From Clostridia bacterium (GTDB taxonomy: Bacteria > Bacillota > Clostridia > Monoglobales > Monoglobaceae), in the NCBI GenBank assembly GCA_017546205.1, contig JAFYXJ010000010.1:1-64000 (forward strand): 64,000 nucleotides of DNA, written 5' to 3'. Shown here piece after piece: positions 51,176 through 59,853 of this stretch. Under the pieces are notes generated by a model that was not told the origin of the DNA, ran no database searches, and saw nothing but the letters and a program-made list of their open reading frames with translations. Each line of letters starts with the position of its first letter. Within the stretch, counting starts at the first letter, position 1. The translations under genes and the position numbers were made by a program.

Positions 51176-52324
51176 TTACAACTTCAAAAAATCGGCAATG
51201 CATTCTGCCGCCAGAGAGATGGCGTGCTCTGCTTCCGAAAGTGAATTTCCGCCGGAACCAACCTCTATAATCAGCGATGCTTTGGTGGTGTGGCCGTTGA
51301 ACCGTTCCTGACGCAGATTGATATGTCGCATCAGAGAAGGATACTTTTTTGTGATTGCATCCTGCAGATGAATAGCACATCGCAGATTTTCCCGCCAATG
51401 TGGATGATACAGTCCCTTTTCGTCGGTTCCAACTACAAACATCAGTTGTGCCGCAGGTTTTCCGTTGATTTGTGTGACGGGCCTTGCTTTGGTGCCATCG
51501 GCATAAACAATGGCATCCCGATGAAGATCCAGAACCATCTGGATAGAGGGATAGGACTTGAGATAGGCCTCGATTGCTGCAAGGGAATGGGCGTAGGAAC
51601 CGTTAAAGGACGGATAATCGTGCAGATCGGTATCATGAAGCGTGGGAATTCCCTTTTTATTCAGGATGTCTGCCATGGTTTTTCCGACCCGTACCACATT
51701 TTCTTCCGTGTTCTGACTTCGGTCTCCGCTTTCCTTGTCATAAAACTGCCCTCCTTCCGGGGAATAACTTTCGGTTGCGTGAGTATGAATAATCAGAACT
51801 TTCGGGCCTTTCTTGGAAAAGTCAAACGTTGGCGGTGCACCTCTCATAGCGTCCATATCTACGCTGTAGGAGGTTTGATTTCCTAGTATGGGCTTTTGTG
51901 TGCCGTTTTGAAAAACAGAAAGGTCGACCGCTTTGATGACTCCTTGGTTCTCTGCCAAAATAACAGGAGTAGAGGAGGGGACGGGGGTTTCTGCAGGCGT
52001 CTGCTTGGAAAGCGGTGACGAAGTGTTGCTGTTTATCTGTGCGGCCAAAGGGATTTCGGTAGAGAGAATGGTTTTTGGAGATCCCGGTTCAAAAGAAAGA
52101 AAGGAGGAAAGTAAACGGATTCCATTTTGTTTGAATGCGGAAAGCCGTTCTTCCCAAATGCCGTTGACAGCAGAAACTGCGGGCAGAGTATACCCCAGTG
52201 CTGAGCGGGGTGTGAGGTCTGTCCGTTCTACTGTTAAACATAAAAAAACGGCAAGCAGAACAATGCCTGCAAGCCGTTTGCGTATCTTTTTTCCGTCAAT
52301 GATGATGGCTTTGTAGTGTTTCAT
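51176..52324 (-). CDS. spoIIP: stage II sporulation protein P
   Basis: The 382-residue protein has an N-terminal membrane anchor (about 18-34), a variable stalk, and the SpoIIP amidase/endopeptidase domain: VLIIHTHATESYSPEGGQFY with metal ligands, VGKTMADILNKKGIPTLHDT, VLDLHRDAI and SLIIEVGSGGNSLSEAEHAI. With SpoIID it degrades septal peptidoglycan during engulfment. It marks the organism as a spore former or a recent descendant. No gpr gene, its usual neighbour in Bacillus, is present. Confidence 0.95.
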   Translation of the reverse strand: MKHYKAIIIDGKKIRKRLAGIVLLAVFLCLTVERTDLTPRSALGYTLPAVSAVNGIWEERLSAFKQNGIRLLSSFLSFEPGSPKTILSTEIPLAAQINSNTSSPLSKQTPAETPVPSSTPVILAENQGVIKAVDLSVFQNGTQKPILGNQTSYSVDMDAMRGAPPTFDFSKKGPKVLIIHTHATESYSPEGGQFYDKESGDRSQNTEENVVRVGKTMADILNKKGIPTLHDTDLHDYPSFNGSYAHSLAAIEAYLKSYPSIQMVLDLHRDAIVYADGTKARPVTQINGKPAAQLMFVVGTDEKGLYHPHWRENLRCAIHLQDAITKKYPSLMRHINLRQERFNGHTTKASLIIEVGSGGNSLSEAEHAISLAAECIADFLKL

Positions 52325-52387
52325 GAATCCTCCGGCTTGTCTTGGTATACTTTAGTATATGCAAAACGCAGAAGAGGTAGAACGGAA

Positions 52388-53221
52388 TTATTTGTGATAT
52401 CCCAGAACAACACGGGGGTTTCCGGAAAGATCGTGGAGGAGTTCGATATCAAGATACCCATGCTCTCTCATAAGAGCAGGAACGGATTCCCCCTGATCAA
52501 ATCCAATTTCAAAGGCAAGAAGTCCATGAGAGGAAAGGGGAGCGTGCTTGATGATTTGCCGATAGAATAAAAGTCCGTCTGCTCCGCCGTCCAACGCCCT
52601 GCGTGGTTCAAAAAACCGAACCTCCGTTTGTAATGTTTCAATATCTTTCGTGGGAATATACGGGGGATTGGAGACAATCACCTGAGGGGGAGTAAGGGCC
52701 GGCATACCTTTTAAAATGTCATGCTGCAAAAAAGAGACTCTGTTTGAAAGGCCGTATCGCTGGGCTGTTTGTCTGGCGGTATCGAGTGCCTCGAAAGATA
52801 TATCAAGTTCAGCGACTGAAAGGGATGGATGTAAGTGAGCAAGAGTGATACCAACACAACCGCTTCCACATCCAATATCCCAGAGAATGGTTCGGTCACC
52901 CAGTCGATGAGAGACCGCCTCAACCAGAAGCTCGGTGTCCGGTCTTGGAATCAGAGTGGATGGATTTACGTAAAAATCCAAATCCATAAAAGGGCAGACG
53001 CCGGTCAGGTATCGTACCGGCTCGCCTTGTATGCGACGGTTTGCCAAGGCAAGCATATCGCTCTCTTCTTCCTCAGTAAGAATATAGGTTCCAAGAAGCA
53101 ATTGAGTTTTGCTAAGATTCAACCGATGCATAAGAAGAAGTCCCGAATCAGTTTCGGGACTTTCGATATGATGTTCTTGAAATAAACGGATTAAGTATTT
53201 ACGAATCTCCGCCAAAGTCAT
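52388..53221 (-). CDS. prmC: release factor glutamine methyltransferase
   Basis: The 277-residue SAM enzyme methylates the GGQ Gln of release factors. It has an N-terminal helical domain, ILWDIGCGSGCVGITLAHL (SAM loop), and VSNPPYIPTKDIE (NPPY motif). The DUF1385 gene precedes it by 4 bp, a typical Firmicutes pair; prfA is not in the window. Confidence 0.96.
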   Translation of the reverse strand: MTLAEIRKYLIRLFQEHHIESPETDSGLLLMHRLNLSKTQLLLGTYILTEEEESDMLALANRRIQGEPVRYLTGVCPFMDLDFYVNPSTLIPRPDTELLVEAVSHRLGDRTILWDIGCGSGCVGITLAHLHPSLSVAELDISFEALDTARQTAQRYGLSNRVSFLQHDILKGMPALTPPQVIVSNPPYIPTKDIETLQTEVRFFEPRRALDGGADGLLFYRQIIKHAPLSSHGLLAFEIGFDQGESVPALMREHGYLDIELLHDLSGNPRVVLGYHK

Positions 53222-53225
53222 ACAA

Positions 53226-54242
53226 TCACCACTTATCGTCTTCTTGATTATCAGGAATTACGGCACTCAGCGCCGTAATGGCAACCTCAATCATACTGTC
53301 ATCCGGTTCATTGGTGGTAATTCTCTGAAACCACATACCGGGAGTGCTGATAGCGCGGGTAAAAAAGTTGTCGTGACGACCGGCGTATTTGATGATTTCA
53401 TAAGACAAACCGGCAACAACCGGAAGAAGTAACAACCGCAGTATCATACGGGTAATCGCCCAGGGAATGGCAACCAGAAATGAACCCAGAACGGGGATGG
53501 CGCCAAAGGTTTCTGCATCCCAAGGGATGATAGAAAAAATCAAGATGCTGATAACCATAACAATCAAAAGAAAACTGGTTCCGCATCTGGGGTGGTAGCG
53601 GGATTGCAACCGCACATTCTCTACCGTCAGCGGAAGTCCTTGTTCATAGCAAAAAATAGATTTGTGCTCTGCACCGTGGTACATAAACACCCGTTTGATA
53701 TCTTTCATCCGGGAAATCAGCCCAAGATAGCAAATGAAGATGAGAATCCGTACTACACCTTCAGCAAGGGTCAGTAACAGATGACTGGAAATCAAGGGTT
53801 TCAGGAATCCTGCAATCAAGGTGGGAAGAAGAATAAACAAGCCTACACTGAACAACAGAGAAAGAATGACAGAACAGTAAAGTACTACATTCATTGCTGT
53901 TTCAGAATCCAGTTTTTTCTCGAGCCATGCTTCAAATTTGGATGGCTCCTGCGGTGTGGGCTCGCCGTCTTCGTCCACTTCAAAAAATTGTGCCGAAAAC
54001 ATCAAAGCCTTGACGCCAACAATCATGGAATCAAAAAAGTTGACGCAACCGCGGACAATGGGAAGCTTGACAAATTTTCCCTTCCGGATTTTTCCCAATT
54101 CCTGTTTATCAACAATAATTTCGCCGTCAGGTTTACGGACAGCGGTTGCAATTTCGTGAGGGCCGCGCATCATAACGCCCTCTATAACAGCCTGACCGCC
54201 AATGGATGTGCGGTGGCATGGAGTACATTCTTTTTTAGACAT
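53226..54242 (-). CDS. DUF1385-family membrane protein
   Basis: The 338-residue protein starts TSIGGQAVIEGVMMRGPHEI, the hallmark of DUF1385, and has four to six membrane helices, with RVFMYHGAEHKSIFCYEQGL and SRYHPRCGTSFLLIVMVISI. Its function is unknown; a link to membrane metal handling has been guessed from the His/Cys motifs. ATG 54242 is preferred to GTG 54251. It precedes prmC. Confidence 0.92.
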   Translation of the reverse strand: MSKKECTPCHRTSIGGQAVIEGVMMRGPHEIATAVRKPDGEIIVDKQELGKIRKGKFVKLPIVRGCVNFFDSMIVGVKALMFSAQFFEVDEDGEPTPQEPSKFEAWLEKKLDSETAMNVVLYCSVILSLLFSVGLFILLPTLIAGFLKPLISSHLLLTLAEGVVRILIFICYLGLISRMKDIKRVFMYHGAEHKSIFCYEQGLPLTVENVRLQSRYHPRCGTSFLLIVMVISILIFSIIPWDAETFGAIPVLGSFLVAIPWAITRMILRLLLLPVVAGLSYEIIKYAGRHDNFFTRAISTPGMWFQRITTNEPDDSMIEVAITALSAVIPDNQEDDKW

Positions 54243-54263
54243 AAAAAACACCTACCTTTCTTG

Positions 54264-54292
54264 AGTATACCACAAGTTTTCATGATTTTCAA
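54264..54292 (-). promoter_or_regulatory. sigma-A promoter of DUF1385-prmC
   Basis: On the minus strand TTGAAA and TATACT are 17 bp apart. Confidence 0.8.
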
Positions 54293-54308
54293 CCATGCAA
54301 GTATGAAT

Positions 54309-54809
54309 TCACGAAAAAATTCTTTTCAATGTTTTTTCGCAAGAACGATTTAGGAAATACAAACAAAATCCGGTAAAAAGACCGGTTATAATCCCTGCGA
54401 TTAAAAGAATAGGGAGATAACAGAAAACGGCAAAAGTTCCCGTTACCAATGCCGCAACCAGAAGCTGAACGGTATTATGCACCATAGCGCCCACAGCACT
54501 GAGTGCAGGAATGGGGGCAATTTTGCAAATGCAGAGTTCAACAAACAGGCAACAAAGACCGCCTGTAAGACTGTAAAGCAAAATGACAGGATTTCCTACA
54601 AACAAACTCCCAAGTAAAATTCTGGAAAGCAGAATCAAAGCGGTTTCTCCGGGGGTAAGATAAAGAAGCGCGAACAATGTGATAATATTGGAAAGACCGG
54701 GTTTGATTCCCGGAATGGGGATGAGCACCGGAAACTGTGCTTCAATTACAAAAATAGACAGTGCCACTGCGGTCAGGAGGGCACAACTGGTAAGACGGCG
54801 GTATCGCAT
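54309..54809 (-). CDS. Gx transporter family protein
   Basis: The 166-residue protein has five or six membrane helices and the family segment PIPGIKPGLSNIITLFALLY. It was once called heptaprenyl diphosphate synthase component I; it is ECF/S-component-like and the substrate is unknown. It pairs with the NusG-II protein in many clostridia, near quinone or electron-transfer genes. It follows that gene directly. Confidence 0.88.
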   Translation of the reverse strand: MRYRRLTSCALLTAVALSIFVIEAQFPVLIPIPGIKPGLSNIITLFALLYLTPGETALILLSRILLGSLFVGNPVILLYSLTGGLCCLFVELCICKIAPIPALSAVGAMVHNTVQLLVAALVTGTFAVFCYLPILLIAGIITGLFTGFCLYFLNRSCEKTLKRIFS

Positions 54810-54813
54810 AGAA

Positions 54814-55188
54814 TCACCTCGCTATTGCATCGGGTTTGGGGGAAGTGTCACCGCGGAGACGAATCACAATCCCGTGGGGCAGGCAAACAATGGGAAATAA
54901 AGAGTTTTTTATTTTTCCTTGTTTGACGCAAAGGTTGTCGGGACAGGTGGCGAATATCATAGAAACGCCGTCCTGTTCCAGTAAAATCCGGTTTTGCATT
55001 CCCTGATGCAGAACCTCCCGTGTGACCGGCTCTGTCAGGGTGGAAAGGGAAACCGTCTCAATCAGAATTCCGTCACGGTAAATTTCCGCTGTAAGAGTAT
55101 TGGGGGCAAGGGAAGAAAACAGATACAAGCAAAGACAGGAAAGAAGAAAAATTCCCGATAACAGAAGAATCCAATATCTTGTTTTCAC
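54814..55188 (-). CDS. NusG domain II-containing exported protein
   Basis: The 124-residue protein has an N-terminal membrane helix (WILLLSGIFLLSCLCLYLFS) and a NusG-II/DUF2162-like domain with CPDNLCVKQGKI and LPHGIVIRLRG. The CxxxxC pair may form a disulfide or bind a cofactor. It is usually encoded just before a Gx transporter, as here. Role unknown. Confidence 0.88.
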   Translation of the reverse strand: MKTRYWILLLSGIFLLSCLCLYLFSSLAPNTLTAEIYRDGILIETVSLSTLTEPVTREVLHQGMQNRILLEQDGVSMIFATCPDNLCVKQGKIKNSLFPIVCLPHGIVIRLRGDTSPKPDAIAR

Positions 55189-55234
55189 GTAACCACCACC
55201 AAAAAATAAGGATAAAAATCAAATACTTTATTGC

Positions 55235-55263
55235 ATCATACTGATTTTTTGTTTTTTTGTCAA
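55235..55263 (-). promoter_or_regulatory. sigma-A promoter of the NusG-II/Gx operon
   Basis: On the minus strand TTGACA and TATGAT are 17 bp apart. Confidence 0.8.
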
Positions 55264-55280
55264 GTTTTCGTCAGAAAGAC

Positions 55281-55309
55281 TTGTTTTTTTCTTTTTGGTT
55301 GTGTATAAT
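55281..55309 (+). promoter_or_regulatory. sigma-A promoter of pncB
   Basis: TTGTTT and TATAAT are 17 bp apart, about 55 bp before the start. Confidence 0.75.
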
Positions 55310-55362
55310 ATCAAAGTATAGAAAAAGAGATTCTGTGAAAACGGAAAGAAGGCTTTGACTGT

Positions 55363-56790
55363 ATGAATTATACCATGCTGACCGACTTTTACGAACTGAC
55401 CATGGCAAACGGATACTTCAATGAGGGCATGCGTGATAAAATTGCCTATTTTGATATGTATTTCCGTCAGGCACCTGACGGAGCGGGACTTGCCATTATG
55501 GCAGGCGTGGAACAGTTGATTGAGTATCTTAACAATCTGCATTTTTCGGAAGAAGACATTGCATTTTTGCGTGAAAAACAGTTGTTTGATGAGGACTTTT
55601 TGAACTATCTCCGCAATTTTAAGTTTTCCTGCGATGTCTGGGCAATTCCTGAGGGAACTCCCATTTTTCCCAATGAGCCTATTGTTACGGTGCGGGGACC
55701 GTTGATTCAGGCGCAGTTTGTGGAGACCATGATTCTTCTCACTGTGAACCACCAGAGCCTGATTGCCACTAAAAGTAACCGCATTGTCCGTGCGGCAGGC
55801 AATCTTCCGGTGATGGAGTTTGGTTCCAGAAGAGCGCAAGGATATGATGGTGCCATTTATGGCGCAAGGGCGGCGTATATCGGCGGTGTTTGCGGAACAG
55901 CGTGTACCATATCGGATATTAAGTTCTCCGTTCCTGCACTGGGAACCATGGCGCACAGTTGGGTGCAGGCGTTTGACAGCGAATACGATGCGTTTCTGGC
56001 CTATGCCAAAACATACCCCAACAATTGTACTTTGCTGATTGATACCTACAATGTGCTCAAAAGTGGACTTCCTAATGCAATCCGGGTGTTTAATGAGGTG
56101 CTGAAACCTCTGGGCATTACCAATTGCGGTGTCCGGATTGACAGCGGGGATATTACCTATCTCACCAGAAAATGCCGGAAGATGCTAGACGAGGCCGGAT
56201 GGGAATCTGCTAAGATTGTGGTTTCCAATTCTTTGGATGAATATATTATCCGTGATATTTTACAGCAAGGGGCAAAGATTGATTCCTTCGGTGTAGGAGA
56301 GCGGTTGATTACCTCCAAATCAGAACCGGTATTCGGCGGTGTTTATAAACTGGTTGCGGTGGAAGAAGACGGCGTGATTGAACCCAAAATCAAAATCAGC
56401 GAAAATGTTGTTAAGATTACTACGCCGTATTTTAAAAAGGTGCATCGGCTGTATTCAAAAGAAACCGGTATGGCAATTGCAGATGTGCTTACCAGTTACG
56501 ATGAGACCATTGATACGGACAAGCCTTACGAAATTTTTGATCCCCATCACACATGGAAACGAAAAATTATTACGGATTTCACGGTTCGGGAGTTGCAGGT
56601 TCCTATTTTTAAAACAGGGGAATGTGTGTATCAGTCTCCGTCCTTAAAGGAAATTCAGGAGTATTGCAAAGAAAGCCTGAAAACCATCTGGGATGAAGTA
56701 AAGCGGTTTGAAAACCCCCATGAATATTATGTGGATTTATCTCAAAAACTTTGGGATATCCGTTATCAATTATTATCAGCACACAATTAA
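55363..56790 (+). CDS. pncB: nicotinate phosphoribosyltransferase
   Basis: The 475-residue enzyme makes nicotinate mononucleotide from nicotinate and PRPP with ATP. It has LTDFYELTMANGYF, EFGSRRAQGYDGAIYGARAA, TMAHSWVQAF, LIDTYNVLKSGLPNAI and GVRIDSGDITYLTRK (ribose-phosphate loop). It is the long Gram-positive type. The PRPP-making gene prs follows 13 bp later, and nadD (35.1 kb) is the next step. Confidence 0.96.
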   Translation: MNYTMLTDFYELTMANGYFNEGMRDKIAYFDMYFRQAPDGAGLAIMAGVEQLIEYLNNLHFSEEDIAFLREKQLFDEDFLNYLRNFKFSCDVWAIPEGTPIFPNEPIVTVRGPLIQAQFVETMILLTVNHQSLIATKSNRIVRAAGNLPVMEFGSRRAQGYDGAIYGARAAYIGGVCGTACTISDIKFSVPALGTMAHSWVQAFDSEYDAFLAYAKTYPNNCTLLIDTYNVLKSGLPNAIRVFNEVLKPLGITNCGVRIDSGDITYLTRKCRKMLDEAGWESAKIVVSNSLDEYIIRDILQQGAKIDSFGVGERLITSKSEPVFGGVYKLVAVEEDGVIEPKIKISENVVKITTPYFKKVHRLYSKETGMAIADVLTSYDETIDTDKPYEIFDPHHTWKRKIITDFTVRELQVPIFKTGECVYQSPSLKEIQEYCKESLKTIWDEVKRFENPHEYYVDLSQKLWDIRYQLLSAHN

Positions 56791-56802
56791 TACAGAAAGG
56801 AT

Positions 56803-57948
56803 ATGGTGGAAACAATGGAACAGACAATTGAGTCGTATAACCTTGGCAGACTTGGTGTTATCGGCATGAAAGGGTGCGAGGAAATTACACAGAAAATCAA
56901 TGCGCATCTTCGCAAATTCAATGAGGGGAAAAACGAGGAAATTGAATCCTTTATCATTCCCACCAATTGCCCCCGTTTTGGAACCGGCGAAGCGAAGGCT
57001 ATAATCATGCACTCCATTCGTACTTATGACATTTACATTGTTATGGATGCGTTTAATTATAACGTGACCTACAATATGTACGGAAAGGATCATCCTATGA
57101 GTCCGGATGACCATTTTCAGGATTTGAAGAGAATTATCTCCGCAATGGGAGGTAAAGCAAAGCGGATTACGGTCATTATGCCCATGCTGTATGAGGGCCG
57201 TCAGCACAAGAGAGTGACCCGTGAGTCGCTGGACTGTGCAATGATGCTTCAGGAATTGAACAATATGGGTGTTGACAATATTATTACTTTTGATGCCCAT
57301 GATCCCAGAGTACAAAACGCAATTCCGCTCAGCGGATTTGAGAATGTACATCCTACTTATCAAATGATTAAAGCTTGCATGAAATACGACCCACAGATTA
57401 TGCTGCATCCGGAAAATACGATGATTATTTCTCCGGACGAGGGTGCAGTTGGCCGTTGTATGTACTACTCTTCCGTTTTGGGTACCAATCTTGGCATGTT
57501 CTATAAGCGGAGAGATTACTCTACCGTTATTGACGGAAAGAATCCTATCGTAGCACATGAATATTTGGGTAATGATCTGAAAGGCAAGGATGTTATCGTT
57601 GTGGATGACATGATTGCATCCGGTGATTCCATGCTTGATGTAGCAAAAGAACTGAAAAAAAGAGAAGCACGCAGAGTTTTGGTATTCTCCACATTCGGTC
57701 TTTTTACAGAGGGTGTTGAAAAATTTAACAAAGCCTATGAAGATGGCATCATTGATGCAGTATTCACTACCAATGTGGTATACCGTCAGCCGGATTTGTT
57801 GACAGCACCTTGGTATCATGAGGTGGATATGTCCAAATACATCGCTCTCTTGATTCAGACATTGAATGAAGAAAATTCAATCAGCGAACTGCTGACCCCC
57901 ATTTCAAGAATTGAGAAAATTCTGGAAAAATACAGGAATATGGCATAA
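56803..57948 (+). CDS. prs: ribose-phosphate pyrophosphokinase, long clostridial form
   Basis: The 381-residue enzyme makes PRPP from ribose 5-phosphate and ATP. Motifs include ITVIMPMLYEGRQHKRVTRE (flexible loop), NIITFDAHDPRVQNAIPLSG and DVIVVDDMIASGDSMLDVAK (PRPP-binding loop). It is longer than the 315-residue classical enzyme, with an N-terminal insert of about 40 residues. ATG 56803 is very close to AAAGG; ATG 56815 is a possible start. Its coupling to pncB suggests that PRPP is made where it is used for NAD salvage. The stop overlaps miaB. Confidence 0.93.
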   Translation: MVETMEQTIESYNLGRLGVIGMKGCEEITQKINAHLRKFNEGKNEEIESFIIPTNCPRFGTGEAKAIIMHSIRTYDIYIVMDAFNYNVTYNMYGKDHPMSPDDHFQDLKRIISAMGGKAKRITVIMPMLYEGRQHKRVTRESLDCAMMLQELNNMGVDNIITFDAHDPRVQNAIPLSGFENVHPTYQMIKACMKYDPQIMLHPENTMIISPDEGAVGRCMYYSSVLGTNLGMFYKRRDYSTVIDGKNPIVAHEYLGNDLKGKDVIVVDDMIASGDSMLDVAKELKKREARRVLVFSTFGLFTEGVEKFNKAYEDGIIDAVFTTNVVYRQPDLLTAPWYHEVDMSKYIALLIQTLNEENSISELLTPISRIEKILEKYRNMA

Positions 57949-59354
57949 TGAAAACAAAAACAATCAGCCTTGACCAAATGCAAGAACAGGCAGAGTTTAT
58001 AAAAAAAATTTTTGCAATTCATCGGCAACACGGTAGACAGCCTCTCGCCTTTGTGGAAACTTATGGCTGTCAGCAAAATGTCAGTGACTCAGAAAAAATC
58101 AAAGGGATGCTCTCTGAGATGGGATATGATTTCTGTGATAAAACTGAGGATGCAGATTTGGTACTCTATAACACTTGTGCCGTGCGTGAAAATGCAGAAC
58201 TTCGTGTGTTTGGTAACATTGGTGCTTTGAAACATCAAAAACGCCGGAATCCGGATATGAAGATTGTGGTCTGCGGCTGCATGATGCAACAGGAACATAT
58301 TGCAGAAACCATCAAAAGGAAGTATCCCCATGTGGATTTATTACTGGGAACCCATGCTTTGTATCGGTTTCCACAACGGCTTTATGAGGTTTTGCATCAG
58401 GGGCGCTTCTTTGATGCAGAGAATGAAGAGGGCTCCATTTTTGAGGGGATTCCCTATTATCGCGGTGCCAAACCATTGGCAAACATTCCTATTATGTATG
58501 GATGTAACAACTTCTGTACCTATTGTATCGTGCCTTATGTAAGGGGGCGTGAGAGGAGCCGGAACCCTCAGCATATTCTTGATGAAATTCAGCAGGTTGC
58601 CAAGGAAGGATATCGTGAGGTTATGCTCCTTGGACAGAATGTAAACTCTTATGGCAATGATCTGGAAGAGGAGATGGACTTTGCCACGCTTTTGCGGGAA
58701 GTTTGCAAAATTGACGGCATTGAACGGGTTCGGTTCATGACCTCCCATCCCAAGGATTTATCCGATGCCTTGATTACCGTTATGAAAGAAGAACCGAAGA
58801 TATGCAAGCAATTGCATCTTCCGGTGCAATCGGGGTCCAATCGTGTGCTTTCTGCCATGAACCGAAAGTATACACGGGAGGCATATCTGGAACTTGTCAG
58901 GAAAGTCAAATCTGCCATGCCGAATATTGTATTGACTACCGACATTATTGTGGGATTTCCCGGAGAAACCGACGAGGAATTTGAGGAAACCCTCTCTATT
59001 TTACAGGAAGTGGAGTATGATACAATATTTTCATTCATTTACTCCAAACGGGTGGGAACGCCTGCTGCATCTATGCCGGATGTGATGGATGAAGAACAAA
59101 AGCACCGGAATTTTGACCGGATGCTGGCGTTGCAGAATGAGATTTCTAAACGGAAAAACGACGCTTATCTTGGCAGTACCCAAAAGGTGCTGGTGGAGGG
59201 CATCAGCAAAAATAACAGCGATACACTTACCGGACGTACAGAAGGCGGCAAGGTAGTGAACTTTATTGGTGACCAATCACAAATCGGTGAATTTGTCACA
59301 GTTACAATTACCAAAACACAGACTTGGTCTCTCTTTGGAGAACTGAGCGAATAG
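57948..59354 (+). CDS. miaB: tRNA-2-methylthio-N6-dimethylallyladenosine synthase MiaB
   Basis: The 468-residue radical SAM enzyme adds methylthio to i6A37. The N-terminal UPF0004 domain has VETYGCQQNVSDSEKIKGML and VVCGCMMQQE; the radical SAM CxxxCxxC lies in MYGCNNFCTYCIVPYVRGRE; a TRAM domain ends the protein (about 405-468). It is encoded next to ylbF and mutS as in Bacillus ymcB-ymcA-mutS. Confidence 0.97.
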   Translation: MKTKTISLDQMQEQAEFIKKIFAIHRQHGRQPLAFVETYGCQQNVSDSEKIKGMLSEMGYDFCDKTEDADLVLYNTCAVRENAELRVFGNIGALKHQKRRNPDMKIVVCGCMMQQEHIAETIKRKYPHVDLLLGTHALYRFPQRLYEVLHQGRFFDAENEEGSIFEGIPYYRGAKPLANIPIMYGCNNFCTYCIVPYVRGRERSRNPQHILDEIQQVAKEGYREVMLLGQNVNSYGNDLEEEMDFATLLREVCKIDGIERVRFMTSHPKDLSDALITVMKEEPKICKQLHLPVQSGSNRVLSAMNRKYTREAYLELVRKVKSAMPNIVLTTDIIVGFPGETDEEFEETLSILQEVEYDTIFSFIYSKRVGTPAASMPDVMDEEQKHRNFDRMLALQNEISKRKNDAYLGSTQKVLVEGISKNNSDTLTGRTEGGKVVNFIGDQSQIGEFVTVTITKTQTWSLFGELSE

Positions 59355-59369
59355 AAAGGATGTTTAATT

Positions 59370-59759
59370 ATGGATCAGGAAAAAATTTTTGAAAAAGCAA
59401 AGGAACTGGGAGAACTGATTGCCCACAGTGATGTAAAAGCCCGTGCGGATGAAGCAAACCGTGCTCTGACTGCAGATACTGATGCAGTAGACTTAATCAG
59501 CGGTTACAACGACAAACGCCAGGAAAAATTGGAAGCCTTTGCTGATAAACAGCCTACAGCGGAGGAGGCGCAGGAAATCAATGAGTTCTTGCAGAACGAG
59601 TTTAACAAGATTGCGGAAAATGCAACCATTCGGGAATACATTGAGGCAAATCGTGCTTTTGAGAGTGTGCTGAACCAGATGGATCAGATTATCAAAAACG
59701 CAATTTCCGGAGGACACAGTTGCGGAGGCTCTTGCAGCGAATGTGGTGGCTGTCACTAA
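59370..59759 (+). CDS. YlbF/YmcA (DUF964) family protein with Cys-rich tail
   Basis: The 129-residue helical protein has the DUF964 core (LGELIAHSDVKARADEANRA, EAQEINEFLQNEFNKIAENA) and a C-terminal HSCGGSCSECGGCH tail. In Bacillus, YlbF, YmcA and YaaT form the RicFAT complex with Fe-S clusters, affecting RNA decay, sporulation and competence. The gene's place between miaB and mutS fits ymcA. The cysteines could hold a cluster. Confidence 0.88.
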   Translation: MDQEKIFEKAKELGELIAHSDVKARADEANRALTADTDAVDLISGYNDKRQEKLEAFADKQPTAEEAQEINEFLQNEFNKIAENATIREYIEANRAFESVLNQMDQIIKNAISGGHSCGGSCSECGGCH

Positions 59760-59772
59760 AATAAATATTACA

Positions 59773-59833
59773 AACCGAGAACAATGTTTTGTCTCGGTTA
59801 AGAACCGCTGACTGTTTTGGTCTGCGGTTTCTT
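59773..59833 (+). other. tandem hairpins before mutS
   Basis: AACCGAGA pairs with TCTCGGTT (59773-59799) and AAGAACCGC with GCGGTTTCTT (59800-59833). Neither has a strong T run. They may limit read-through or process the ylbF-mutS transcript. Confidence 0.6.
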
Positions 59834-59853
59834 CGATAAAGGAGGGGTAACCG

